In this document: piece after piece, positions 32,803 to 41,052 of the stretch
Numbering within the stretch: position 1 is the stretch's first letter
How the letters are laid out: the number at the start of each line of letters is the position of its first letter
NCBI GenBank assembly: GCA_946482075.1
Contig: CAMLQG010000015.1
Span: 1 to 47,848 of the forward strand
DNA length: 47,848 nucleotides
Source of the DNA: an uncultured Erythrobacteraceae bacterium
Lineage (GTDB): Bacteria; Pseudomonadota; Alphaproteobacteria; Sphingomonadales; Sphingomonadaceae
Direction of reading: 5' to 3'
Notes under the pieces: generated by a model
What the model was told of the DNA's origin: nothing
The model's input: the letters and a program-made list of their open reading frames with translations, nothing else
Database searches by the model: none
Made by a program: the position numbers and the translations under genes

Positions 32803-32927
32803 CCAAGATCCCCTTTGCCATTGTCAGCCCATCCTGCATCGCCCCAGCGATGATGCCAAGGCCCATTCCCGGAACATCGTGCGCCGATCGGCATTGACCA
32901 GCGGGAGGATCGGAAGGAGAACACGAA

Positions 32928-33005
32928 ATGGGCAAGGGCCTGCTTCTCTGGCTGATCGGCGTGCCGATACCCGTGATCATCATCCTCTGGCTGCTGTTCC
33001 GCTAA
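32928..33005 (+). CDS. Small membrane peptide, 25 residues
   Basis: ATG at 32928 with GGAAGGAGAA nine bases before. It encodes MGKGLLLWLIGVPIPVIII plus LWLLFR, one hydrophobic helix with a central Pro-Ile-Pro. Very similar small peptides occur widely in proteobacteria, so this is more likely a gene than chance. The function is unknown. It is transcribed away from GST and ends before repeat family A, copy 3. Confidence 0.6.
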   Translation: MGKGLLLWLIGVPIPVIIILWLLFR

Positions 33006-33022
33006 AGAGTACCTCGAACCTT

Positions 33023-33115
33023 CGTCATTGCGAGATGGGCGCAGCCGGTCGAAGCAATCCAGGGCGCCACTCGAAAGCTCCGGATTGCTTCGGACCTGCG
33101 GCCTTCGCAACGACG
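33023..33115. repeat. Palindromic repeat family A, copy 3
   Basis: Arms CGTCATTGCGAGAT and TTCGCAACGACG with inner GAAGCAATCC and GGATTGCTTC. It lies between the small-peptide gene and the convergent alpha/beta hydrolase gene, like copies 1 and 2 also at a convergent junction. Confidence 0.88.
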
Positions 33116-33131
33116 ATCCAGGTCCCGACAA

Positions 33132-33896
33132 TCACTCTTGCGCCAGGAAAGCGGCGATAGCGCGTCCCAGCGCCGGATCGGTGACCGAACTCATATGCGT
33201 GCCCGGCACTTCCTCGAAGACGGCGCTGGGCAGCGCATCGGCCAGCGCGGAGGCGGATCCATTGTCCTGGTCTTCCGCACCGCACACGACGAGAGTGGGC
33301 ATGGCGATCTTCGCAAGATCGGCTCTATCCGTATCCTCCACGCTCTGCAGGAGCAGGCGGGCCGCGACGCGATCGATCTTCATCGTCTTCATGAACTGTA
33401 CGGCCATGAAGGCCGGATCGCCCTGCCCGACCTCCCCGAAGCGGTCGATCGCATCGATGAAGAAATCGGCCCGGCCGCGCCAGCCTGAAAGCCCTTCCAG
33501 CCCCATCCCGCCCAGCACCAGCCGGCGGGGGCGCAACCCCGCCACCACGCCCCGCGCCGATGTGCGCGCGCCCAGGGAGAAACCGCACAGATCGTAGTCC
33601 GACAGCTCCAACGCCTCGATCACCGCTGCGAGATCGCGCACCAGCGCGTCGCGCGGATAGGATGCCGGATCATGCGGCGCGGCGCTTCTCCCATGCGCGC
33701 GCAGATCCGGCATGATCGCTTCGAAGCCGGCATCGGCCAGCGCCTGCGCATGGCCGAAGCGGATCCAGTTCATCTGCGCGCTGGAGAACAGCCCGTGCAA
33801 CAGCACGACCGGCCGCCCCGCACCTTTCCGATGAATGGCCAGTTCCGCGCCGTCGAAGGATGGGACGGTCTGCATGGTTACTTCGTCAACAATCAT
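33132..33896 (-). CDS. Alpha/beta hydrolase
   Basis: A 254-residue alpha/beta-fold hydrolase. It shows RPVVLLHGLFSSAQMNW (oxyanion hole), nucleophile Ser107 in CGFSLGA, Asp209 in CGAEDQDN and His234 in PGTHMSSV. It resembles small esterase/lactonase-type enzymes; substrate unknown. ATG 33894-33896 is supported by AGGAGG four bases upstream. It is divergently placed from the EmrA-like gene across 170 bp, so the two may share control. Confidence 0.85.
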   Translation of the reverse strand: MIVDEVTMQTVPSFDGAELAIHRKGAGRPVVLLHGLFSSAQMNWIRFGHAQALADAGFEAIMPDLRAHGRSAAPHDPASYPRDALVRDLAAVIEALELSDYDLCGFSLGARTSARGVVAGLRPRRLVLGGMGLEGLSGWRGRADFFIDAIDRFGEVGQGDPAFMAVQFMKTMKIDRVAARLLLQSVEDTDRADLAKIAMPTLVVCGAEDQDNGSASALADALPSAVFEEVPGTHMSSVTDPALGRAIAAFLAQE

Positions 33897-33934
33897 GTCC
33901 TCCTGCGTGTTATGCGCAATATGGTGCGATAAAA

Positions 33935-33952
33935 GATTGCTTTGCTGCAATC
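33935..33952. promoter_or_regulatory. Inverted repeat in divergent promoter, candidate operator
   Basis: GATTGC-N6-GCAATC is a perfect inverted repeat inside the 170-bp divergent region between the hydrolase gene and the EmrA-like gene. Such sites typically bind MarR- or TetR-type repressors of efflux genes. No such regulator gene is in the window, so a distant one is inferred. Confidence 0.4.
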
Positions 33953-34066
33953 GCTGGTCATATGGCCGTCGAGAGATGTCAACCAGAGTGACCATCGTTG
34001 GAGGGGGCATCGCCGAAGGGGGCGCAGCGTCTGGCAGCGGTCGGTTCGCACGGACGCGATACAAGC

Positions 34067-35125
34067 ATGGCTGAAGCCGATCCGCAGATTGATGATTCCG
34101 CCGGAGCGGAAGCCGACGCTCCGAACAGGAACAGGCGCCGGCTCCTGATGTTCATCCTGCCCATCCTACTGATTGTGGGTGGACTGGTCTATTGGTGGAG
34201 CCAGCAGGGCAAGGTCTCGACCGACAACGCCTATGTCAAGCTCGACAAGATCTCGCTCGCGCCGGAAGTGAACGGCCCGCTGACCGAAGTCTTCGTCAAG
34301 GAAAACGACGTGGTGAAGAGGGGCCAGCTGCTCTTCCGTATCGATCGGGAACCCTATGAAGTGAAGCTGGCGGAAGCGAACGCCCAGATCGCCGAGGCGC
34401 AGGCCGACTATACCGCGCTCGCCGGCGCGGCCGATCTGTCCGGCGCGAATATTTCCGCCGCGCGAGAGGATATCGCCTTCGCGCAAACCCGCCTCGCCCG
34501 CCAGAAGGCGCTGTGGAGCCGGGGCTTCACCACCAAGGCCGATTATGACGCGGCGAGCCATGCAGTCGCCCAGGCACGCGATGCGCTGCGCCTTGCAATC
34601 GCCGAACAGGGCGAAGCGCGCGCCAAGCTCGCGCGCGGCGCCGCCGTGCCCGACCAGGACCCGCGCGTTGCCGCCGCTCTCGCGCAGAAGGCCAATGCCG
34701 AACTCAACCTGCGCCGCACCGAAGTGCGCGCGCCGATCGCCGGCCGCATCGCGGAAGCCGATCGGCTTCACCCCGGCCAGCTGATGATCCAGAGCCTGCC
34801 GGTGCTGACGCTGGTGGCGGATGACAGCGTCTATGTCGAAGCCAATTTCAAGGAAACCCAGCTCAAGAACATGCGCGTGGGCCAGCGCGCGGAACTCGAA
34901 TTCGACGCCTATCCGGACGTGACGCTCAAAGGGCATGTCCAGGCGATCGGCGCCGGGACGGGGTCGGAATTCTCCGTGCTGCCCGCGCAGAACGCGACGG
35001 GCAACTGGGTCAAAGTCACTCAGCGCGTGCCCGTGCGCATCGCCATCGACGGGAAAAGCGCGCGCCGGCTGATCGCCGGCCTGTCCAGCCACGTGACCGT
35101 CTACACCGACGACAAGGAGCGCTGA
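34067..35125 (+). CDS. HlyD/EmrA-family membrane fusion protein
   Basis: A 352-residue periplasmic adaptor of a drug efflux system. It has a short cytoplasmic N-terminus, one membrane helix (LLMFILPILLIVGGLVYWW), the lipoyl-like half-motif (STDNAYVKLDKISLAPEVNGPLTEV), a helical hairpin (about residues 90-200) and the second lipoyl/beta-barrel half (LRRTEVRAPIAGRIAEADRLHPGQLM). It connects an inner-membrane transporter to an outer-membrane channel. It precedes the DHA2 transporter by four bp, so together they form an EmrAB-like pump; no TolC-like gene is nearby. Confidence 0.92.
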   Translation: MAEADPQIDDSAGAEADAPNRNRRRLLMFILPILLIVGGLVYWWSQQGKVSTDNAYVKLDKISLAPEVNGPLTEVFVKENDVVKRGQLLFRIDREPYEVKLAEANAQIAEAQADYTALAGAADLSGANISAAREDIAFAQTRLARQKALWSRGFTTKADYDAASHAVAQARDALRLAIAEQGEARAKLARGAAVPDQDPRVAAALAQKANAELNLRRTEVRAPIAGRIAEADRLHPGQLMIQSLPVLTLVADDSVYVEANFKETQLKNMRVGQRAELEFDAYPDVTLKGHVQAIGAGTGSEFSVLPAQNATGNWVKVTQRVPVRIAIDGKSARRLIAGLSSHVTVYTDDKER

Positions 35126-35129
35126 GTCC

Positions 35130-36725
35130 ATGGCGGCCGGCGCCGCCTCGGCGGAGGATGTTCCCGTACCCGCGGCGCATCATCCGCCAGGCGACAGGGC
35201 GGTCCTGCCCACCCGCTATCACAGCATAGCGGTGGCGGGCATCATGCTGTCCGCGATCCTGCCGCTGCTCGACACCACTATCGCCAACGTTGCGATACCG
35301 CACATGCAGTCGGCGCTGGGCGCCACGCCGGAATCGATCATGTGGATGCTGACCAGCTACATGATCGCCCACGCCATCGGCATGCCGCTCTGCGGCTGGC
35401 TGGCCGAACGGATCGGCGCTCGTCGGCTCTTCCTGCTTTCCGCCCTGCTCTTCGTCACCACCTCGATGCTCTGCGGCATTGCCCAGAACCTGCCTCAGAT
35501 GGTGATCTTCCGCAGCCTCCAAGGGCTGACCGGCGCATTCATCCTGCCGCTGAGCCAGAGCCTGCTGCTCGACATCAGCCGGCCCAGCCAGCACGCCAAG
35601 ATGATGACGCTGTGGGGCCTGGGCGCAGTGATGGGCCCGATCCTGGGGCCCCTGATCGGCGGCTGGCTGACGGAAAACTGGGCTTGGCGCTGGGTATTCT
35701 TCGTCAACCTGCCGTTGGGCGCGATTTCGCTCGCACTGCTCTATTTCACCCTGCCCGAACACCCGAAACGGGCCGGCCGCTCCTTCGACCTGTTCGGGTT
35801 CTTCGTGCTGGCGATCGGCCTTTCCGCGCTTCAGCTCATGCTGGATCGCGGCCACCATGTGGACTGGTTCGACGCATTCGAGACCTGGATCTATTTCGGC
35901 GTCACGATCTCCGCGCTCTGGATATTGATCGTGCATTTCGTCACGGCCAAGGCCCCGCTTTTCGATCGGCACCTTTTCGCCGATCTCAATTTCATGATCT
36001 CGCTGATCTTCTCCTCGCTGATCGGGATCGTGATCTACGCCACGATGGCGCTGCTGCCCTCGATGCTGCAGGGGCTGATGGGATACACCGTGTTCGACAC
36101 CGGCATCGTGCTGGCCCCACGCGGCATCGGCGCGATGTTCGCGATGCAGATCGGCAGCCGGATGCTGGCGCGCAACTGGGACCCGCGCATCTCGGTCGCG
36201 ATCGGTTTCGTCTGTGCGATCTGGTCGCTGTGGGACATGTCGCACTGGTCGCTGACGATGTCGCAAGCCCACATCATCTGGACGGGCGTGATCCAGGGCA
36301 TGGGCGTGGGTTTCGTCTCGCTGCCGGTCTTCGTCATCGCTTATGTCACGCTCCCGCCGCGCCTGCGCACGGACGCGTCCGGTCTGATGAATCTCAGCCG
36401 CCTGGTGGGATCGTCGGTCGGCATCTCGATCGTTACCGCGCAGCTTGCCCGTTCGATCCAGACCAGCCACATGGAACTGGCAGGCAGCATGCGCAATCCG
36501 GCCGCCGACCTGTTCGACGTGGCCGCCGTGGGCGGCTTCCGCGAATTCAGCGAAAGCGCGCTGCGCATCGCCGACATGGAAGTGAACCGCCAGGCGGCGA
36601 TGATCGGCTATATCAACGATTTCTGGCTGATCATGTGGGCGGCCATCCTCGCGGCACCGCTGATCCTGATCATCCGCCGGCCCAAGCCTGCATCCGGGCC
36701 TCCGCCGGTGCCGGACGGGCATTGA
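35130..36725 (+). CDS. DHA2-family MFS drug transporter (EmrB-like)
   Basis: A 531-residue major facilitator protein with about 14 membrane helices. The N-terminal stretch LPLLDTTIANVAIPHM and WMLTSYMIAHAIGMPLCGWLAERIGARRLFLLSALLFVTTS is characteristic, with the motif-A GWLAERIGARR, and the region GAVMGPILGPLIGGWLTENWAWRWVFFVNLPLG is the DHA2-specific motif C. It exports drugs by proton antiport. AAGGAG precedes ATG 35130. It forms a pair with the EmrA-like gene just upstream and ends before a family B repeat. Confidence 0.93.
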   Translation: MAAGAASAEDVPVPAAHHPPGDRAVLPTRYHSIAVAGIMLSAILPLLDTTIANVAIPHMQSALGATPESIMWMLTSYMIAHAIGMPLCGWLAERIGARRLFLLSALLFVTTSMLCGIAQNLPQMVIFRSLQGLTGAFILPLSQSLLLDISRPSQHAKMMTLWGLGAVMGPILGPLIGGWLTENWAWRWVFFVNLPLGAISLALLYFTLPEHPKRAGRSFDLFGFFVLAIGLSALQLMLDRGHHVDWFDAFETWIYFGVTISALWILIVHFVTAKAPLFDRHLFADLNFMISLIFSSLIGIVIYATMALLPSMLQGLMGYTVFDTGIVLAPRGIGAMFAMQIGSRMLARNWDPRISVAIGFVCAIWSLWDMSHWSLTMSQAHIIWTGVIQGMGVGFVSLPVFVIAYVTLPPRLRTDASGLMNLSRLVGSSVGISIVTAQLARSIQTSHMELAGSMRNPAADLFDVAAVGGFREFSESALRIADMEVNRQAAMIGYINDFWLIMWAAILAAPLILIIRRPKPASGPPPVPDGH

Positions 36726-36731
36726 TCAGGC

Positions 36732-36812
36732 CGTCACCCCAGCGAAGGCTGGGGTCGCTTTAGGCCAGGTGACACGTCGATCAATGCGATCCCAGCCTTC
36801 GCTGGGATGACG
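36732..36812. repeat. Palindromic repeat family B, copy 3
   Basis: Arms CGTCACCCCAGCGAAGGC and GCCTTCGCTGGGATGACG with a middle holding AGGTGACACGT. It lies between the MFS gene and the convergent asd gene and is a candidate bidirectional terminator. Confidence 0.85.
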
Positions 36813-36822
36813 AAAGGATGAT

Positions 36823-36848
36823 CCTCCCCACGCTTGCACGCGGGGAGG
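36823..36848 (-). terminator. Possible asd terminator hairpin
   Basis: CCTCCCC and GGGGAGG pair around a 12-base loop just after the asd stop on the minus strand. No T-run follows, so it may be weak or act with the adjacent repeat B. Confidence 0.4.
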
Positions 36849-36857
36849 TTTATACGG

Positions 36858-37883
<1,026 letters not shown>

Positions 37884-37937
37884 TTGTGAACTCCTTGCCG
37901 ACTCGTTGCCGACGCACTCGATGATTTCAATCGTCCT

Positions 37938-37980
37938 GAAAAGAAAAGGGCGCCCCGGCTCTCTGGCCAGGGCGCCCCTT
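37938..37980 (-). terminator. Rho-independent terminator of the ribosomal operon
   Basis: Read on the minus strand, AAGGGGCGCCCTGGC pairs with GCCGGGGCGCCCTT (one bulge and a G-T pair) and is followed by the T-rich tail TTTTCTTTTC. It lies 25 bp after the rplS stop and ends the rpsP–rimM–vapBC–trmD–rplS transcript. Confidence 0.85.
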
Positions 37981-38005
37981 GCGAACTTCGCGTCGGGCGG
38001 GGGGC

Positions 38006-38383
38006 TTAGCCCTCCTGGCCGGTGCTTTCGCGCCGTTCCGCAATACGCGCACGTTTACCGGTGCGGCCACGCAGATAGTACAGCTTGGCACGACGCACGG
38101 CACCGCGGCGGACGACCGTAATGCTGTCGATGTTCGGCGAATAGAGCGGGAAGACGCGTTCCACGCCTTCCCCGAAGCTCATCTTGCGCACGGTGAAGTT
38201 CGAGCCCATGCCGCGGTTGGACCGGGCAATGCACACGCCTTCGAAATTCTGGACGCGGGTACGCTCGCCTTCGACGACGCGCACACCGATGCGGACCGTG
38301 TCGCCCGCGCGGAATTCGGGGACCTGCTTGTCACCCTTGAGTTGCTCGATCGCTTCGGCTTCGAGCTGCTGAATCAGGTTCAT
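38006..38383 (-). CDS. rplS: 50S ribosomal protein L19
   Basis: L19, 125 residues, sits at the interface between the 30S and 50S subunits. The sequence [94 protein letters not shown] in pieces ([43 protein letters not shown]) matches the family over its full length. The Ala/Arg-rich tail ([14 protein letters not shown]) is the usual extension. It is the last gene of its operon, starting six bp after the trmD stop, and is followed by a rho-independent terminator at 37938-37980. Confidence 0.98.
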   Translation of the reverse strand: MNLIQQLEAEAIEQLKGDKQVPEFRAGDTVRIGVRVVEGERTRVQNFEGVCIARSNRGMGSNFTVRKMSFGEGVERVFPLYSPNIDSITVVRRGAVRRAKLYYLRGRTGKRARIAERRESTGQEG

Positions 38384-38389
38384 CGCCTG

Positions 38390-39214
38390 TTATTCCTCAT
38401 CACGCCGCGCGCCAGAGGCAGATCGGTCCCGAGCGTTACCGTAACGCTCCCAAAGGTCCGGTCTGCGTAACCGTGTGTCATTTTCCGCATTGGCCTTGCG
38501 CCAGGCGGCGATCTTCGCATGATCCCCCGATCGCAGCACTTCAGGGATCGTGCGCCCTTCCCATTCGACAGGTCGGGTATAATGCGGATATTCGAGCAGC
38601 CCCTGTTCGAAGCTCTCATCATGTCCGCTTTCGGGCGCGCCCATTACGCCGGGAAGCAGGCGAATGCAAGCGTCCAGAAGCATGATCGCAGCAGGTTCTC
38701 CGCCCGACAGCACGATATCGCCTATGGCGACCTCTTCGACCTGCCTGCCGGCGAAGATCCGCTCGTCGAATCCCTCGAATCTTCCGCACAGGAGGATGAC
38801 CCCCGGCCCCGCCGCCAGCTCCCGCACGCGCGCCTGCGTAAGCGGCCTTCCGCGAGGGGTCAGGGCGATGACGGGTCTTTCGACCACCCCCGTTTCCGTT
38901 CGCCCAGAGCTTGTCGAAGGGCCGCTTTTTTCTTCGGAAGAGAAGGACTGTCCTTCGACAAGCTCTGGGCGAACGGGTCGGGAGCGAGCATAGTCAATAG
39001 CAGCCGCGAGCACATCCGCCTTGAGCACCATCCCGGCTCCGCCGCCGGCGGGCGTGTCGTCCACCGTGCGGTGCTTGTCCTTGGCAAAATCGCGCAGTTG
39101 GACCATCTCCAGCGACCACGCCCCCTCCTCCCGCGCCCGGCCCGCAAGCGAGACGCCGAGCGGGCCGGGGAACATGTCCGGATAGAGGGTGATGATGGTG
39201 GCGGAGAAAGGCAC
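38390..39214 (-). CDS. trmD: tRNA (guanine-N1)-methyltransferase TrmD with in-frame repeat insert
   Basis: TrmD methylates N1 of G37 in certain tRNAs to keep the reading frame; 274 residues versus about 245 in the family. The trefoil-knot SAM site is intact: [13 protein letters not shown] (about 141-153) and [12 protein letters not shown] (164-175). The N-terminus [18 protein letters not shown] and the C-terminal domain are ordinary. Residues about 79-108 come from a family C palindrome (RPELVEG ... STSSGRTE), inserted in frame between AAIDYAR and [13 protein letters not shown], a loop between an alpha helix and a beta strand. The start is a GTG directly after the vapC stop; trmD is thus tied to the vapBC cassette. 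Confidence 0.95.
   Translation of the reverse strand: MPFSATIITLYPDMFPGPLGVSLAGRAREEGAWSLEMVQLRDFAKDKHRTVDDTPAGGGAGMVLKADVLAAAIDYARSRPVRPELVEGQSFSSEEKSGPSTSSGRTETGVVERPVIALTPRGRPLTQARVRELAAGPGVILLCGRFEGFDERIFAGRQVEEVAIGDIVLSGGEPAAIMLLDACIRLLPGVMGAPESGHDESFEQGLLEYPHYTRPVEWEGRTIPEVLRSGDHAKIAAWRKANAENDTRLRRPDLWERYGNARDRSASGARRDEE
38897..38975. repeat. Palindromic repeat family C inside trmD
   Basis: CGTTCGCCCAGAGCTTGTCG and CGACAAGCTCTGGGCGAACG are perfect inverted arms separated by about 40 bases. The element lies within the trmD coding sequence without breaking its frame and encodes RPELVEG and STSSGRTE. Confidence 0.9.
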
Positions 39215-39604
39215 TCAGACGGTCCAGTTCTCGACCTTCAACCCCGGCACGTCGGCGAAGTCCTTTCCGTTGCGGGTCACCAGCGTAAGGTCGAGCGACA
39301 GGGCGTGCGCTGCGATCAATCTGTCGAAGCTCTTCCGATTCACGCCTATCTGTCGCGAAATGCTGCCATAGACGTTTGCCGCCCGCTCATCGAATTCGCG
39401 CAGGTTCAGAACCTGAATAAAGGCGTCCAATCGCTTTTCATCTTCGGGTTCGGCGCCTTTATGGCGCGCGCCGACGCGCAATTCGGCGAGCGCAATCGTC
39501 GAGATCGAGAGACCCTGCGGATAAGCAAGCCGGACCCGCTCGCGCAGCAAATCGCTGCGGGCCAATGCGAAATCGATGCAGGTATTGGTGTCCAGCAGGA
39601 ACAA
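39215..39604 (-). CDS. vapC: VapC-type PIN-domain toxin
   Basis: A 129-residue PIN-domain RNase of the VapC family. Catalytic acids are visible: Asp5 in LLDTNTCI, Glu41 in IALAELRVG, Asp93 in FDRLIAAHA and Asp114 in RNGKDF, all at expected spacing. VapC toxins cleave tRNA or rRNA until blocked by the antitoxin. A TTG start at 39602-39604 is used, two bases after the vapB stop. The stop is directly followed by the trmD start, so the toxin gene is built into the ribosomal operon. Confidence 0.93.
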   Translation of the reverse strand: MFLLDTNTCIDFALARSDLLRERVRLAYPQGLSISTIALAELRVGARHKGAEPEDEKRLDAFIQVLNLREFDERAANVYGSISRQIGVNRKSFDRLIAAHALSLDLTLVTRNGKDFADVPGLKVENWTV

Positions 39605-39606
39605 GT

Positions 39607-39879
39607 TCAGGCTGCCCGGCCCTTCGACGGCGACTTGTCCCAGTCATAGTCATCTTGCTCGATGTCCCCGCGGCCTTCGGACATGAAACCTGGAGAAAAT
39701 GCTCCATACAGGCTCATAAGCACTTTCAGCCCGTCATCTTCCTTCCAGAAGCTGAAGGTCCCGTCCGAGTGAGGCACTACGACGACTTCATCGCCCTCCT
39801 CAAATCCCATGGCTTTCGGCAAACGCAGCGCGATCGAGTTTCCGGATTTGAAAGTCTTGATCTTCCATTCCTTCGTCAC
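39607..39879 (-). CDS. vapB: VapB/AbrB-type antitoxin
   Basis: A 90-residue antitoxin. The N-terminal half is a swapped-hairpin AbrB/MazE-type DNA-binding domain (IKTFKSGNSIALRLPKAMGFEEGDEVVVVPHSD); the C-terminal half (FMSEGRGDIEQDDYDWDKSPSKG) would wrap the VapC toxin. The start is a GTG with GGAGG six bases upstream. The gene begins 32 bp after the rimM stop and has a TATA-rich palindrome overlapping the end of rimM. Complex formation with VapC and control of its own promoter are known for this type. Confidence 0.92.
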   Translation of the reverse strand: MTKEWKIKTFKSGNSIALRLPKAMGFEEGDEVVVVPHSDGTFSFWKEDDGLKVLMSLYGAFSPGFMSEGRGDIEQDDYDWDKSPSKGRAA

Positions 39880-39889
39880 GACAGCCTCC

Positions 39890-39912
39890 GTATATACATA
39901 ACGTATATATAC
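39890..39912. promoter_or_regulatory. VapB operator/promoter palindrome overlapping the rimM 3' end
   Basis: GTATATAC, then ATAAC, then GTATATATAC form an AT-rich inverted repeat that reaches the end of rimM. It is strikingly AT-rich among GC-rich neighbours. AbrB-fold antitoxins usually bind such a palindrome at their promoter, so this is a likely VapBC autoregulatory site. Confidence 0.65.
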
Positions 39913-40466
39913 TATTCCGCGAATGCAGCGTCAATCACGAGGCCTTTGAGATCGCTCCATTCCGGTACCGCTTCTTCCCGCATGGGAACCATGAAGCGCT
40001 TGCCGTCGGGCTTTTCGATTTCGAGGATGTCGCCCGCGCCGTAATTCTCGACCGAGACGCAAGTGCCGAGTGCATCCCCACTGGTGGAGACCGCAGGCAG
40101 GCCGACGAGATCGGCATGGTAATATTCGCCCTCGCCCAGCGGCGGAAGGGCGGAACGCGGCACGGTCAACACCGTGCCGCGCAGGGCTTCGGCCGCGTTG
40201 CGGTCCGTCACTTCGGCGAAGCGCACGACCGCGCCGCCCTTGTTGTCCGGCCGCAACTTGTCCAGCGTCAGCCTGCCGTCATTGAAGGCGCGGTAGCGCT
40301 TGAGGGCGTCCACGCCTTCCCCGAACAGCTTGAGGCGGACTTCTCCCGTCACGCCATGCGCGCCGGCGACGGCAGCGACGGTGACGGGGCGCTCGGCACG
40401 GCTTTCAAGCCCCTCCCCTTCAGGGGAGGGGTTGGGGTGGGGCTTCTCGGGAGGAGCGGCACTCAC
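39912..40466 (-). CDS. rimM: 16S rRNA maturation factor RimM (start within a repeat)
   Basis: RimM helps assemble the 30S head near S19. The core VTVAAVAGAHGVTGEVRLKLFGEGVDALKRYRAF (in pieces: VAGAHGVTGEVRLKLFGEG), AAEALRGTVLTVPRSALPPLGEGEYYHADLVGLPAVS, and the PRC-barrel DILEIEKPDGKRFMVPMREEAVPEW are clear. No ATG, GTG or TTG exists in frame near the native N-terminus except a GTG at 40464-40466, which lies in the family D palindrome. The first 28 residues then come from that repeat (AAPPEKPHPNPSPEGEG). An ATG overlapping the rpsP stop is out of frame by 47 bases. The C-terminal end overlaps the vapB operator. Confidence 0.88.
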   Translation of the reverse strand: MSAAPPEKPHPNPSPEGEGLESRAERPVTVAAVAGAHGVTGEVRLKLFGEGVDALKRYRAFNDGRLTLDKLRPDNKGGAVVRFAEVTDRNAAEALRGTVLTVPRSALPPLGEGEYYHADLVGLPAVSTSGDALGTCVSVENYGAGDILEIEKPDGKRFMVPMREEAVPEWSDLKGLVIDAAFAE

Positions 40467-40504
40467 CGCCCCACCCCCTGCCTCTCCCCTGAAGGGGAGG
40501 GGAG
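40408..40504. repeat. Palindromic repeat family D between rpsP and rimM
   Basis: CCCCTCCCCTTCAGGGGAGG occurs on one side and CTCTCCCCTGAAGGGGAGGG on the other, with GGTTGGGGTGGGGC and GCCCCACCCC inverted between them. It forms a 97-bp palindrome with hairpins in each half and hosts the only usable rimM start. Confidence 0.88.
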
Positions 40505-40512
40505 ATAAAGCA

Positions 40513-41019
40513 TCAACCCTCGGCCTGTTCCTCGCCGGCCGCTTCGGCAGGCGCTTCTTCGGCAGCAGCTTCAGGAGCTTCCTCGGCCTGAGCTTCGGCA
40601 GCGGGCGCTTCCTCTTCCGCGGCGGGCTCTTCAGCCGGAGCGTTCTTGGCTTCTTCAGCGGCGCGGGCGGCTTCTTCCGCCTCGGCCAGCTTGGCGGCCT
40701 TGTCTTCGGCGCGATCCTTGGCCTTCTGGCCCGGCTCACCCTTCTTGGCGTTCACGCGGGCTTCGCGCTCACGGATGCCGGCAGCGTCGAGGAAGCGGGC
40801 GACACGATCGGTCGGCTGCGCGCCGACGCTCAGCCAGTAGCGAGCGCGATCTTCGTTCAGCTTGATGCGGTTCTCATCGCCCTTGGGCAGGACCGGATTG
40901 TAAGTGCCGATCTGCTCCAGATACTTGCCGTCACGCGGACTGCGGACGTCCGAGGCCACGATGCGATAATAGGGCCGCTTCTTCGCGCCACCGCGCGACA
41001 AACGCAATGCAATTGCCAT
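40513..41019 (-). CDS. rpsP: 30S ribosomal protein S16 with acidic C-terminal extension
   Basis: S16, 168 residues. The first about 90 residues are ordinary: [42 protein letters not shown] and the [26 protein letters not shown] segment. The remaining about 75 residues are a low-complexity Ala/Glu-rich tail ([38 protein letters not shown] split), much longer than in most bacteria but common in sphingomonads. It is the first gene of rpsP–rimM–vapBC–trmD–rplS. Ribosome site AAAGG precedes the ATG. Confidence 0.97.
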   Translation of the reverse strand: MAIALRLSRGGAKKRPYYRIVASDVRSPRDGKYLEQIGTYNPVLPKGDENRIKLNEDRARYWLSVGAQPTDRVARFLDAAGIREREARVNAKKGEPGQKAKDRAEDKAAKLAEAEEAARAAEEAKNAPAEEPAAEEEAPAAEAQAEEAPEAAAEEAPAEAAGEEQAEG

Positions 41020-41052
41020 TCTGACTTACCTTTCTTCCGTAACCTGATGAAA

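Noticed and set aside
35016..36722. A 568-codon open frame antisense to the MFS transporter gene
   Set aside because: Its translation is His/Asp/Arg-rich low complexity, the usual shadow of a membrane protein gene on the other strand.
38897..38975. trmD as a pseudogene or frameshift
   Set aside because: The frame stays open through the insert and all catalytic motifs on both sides are intact.
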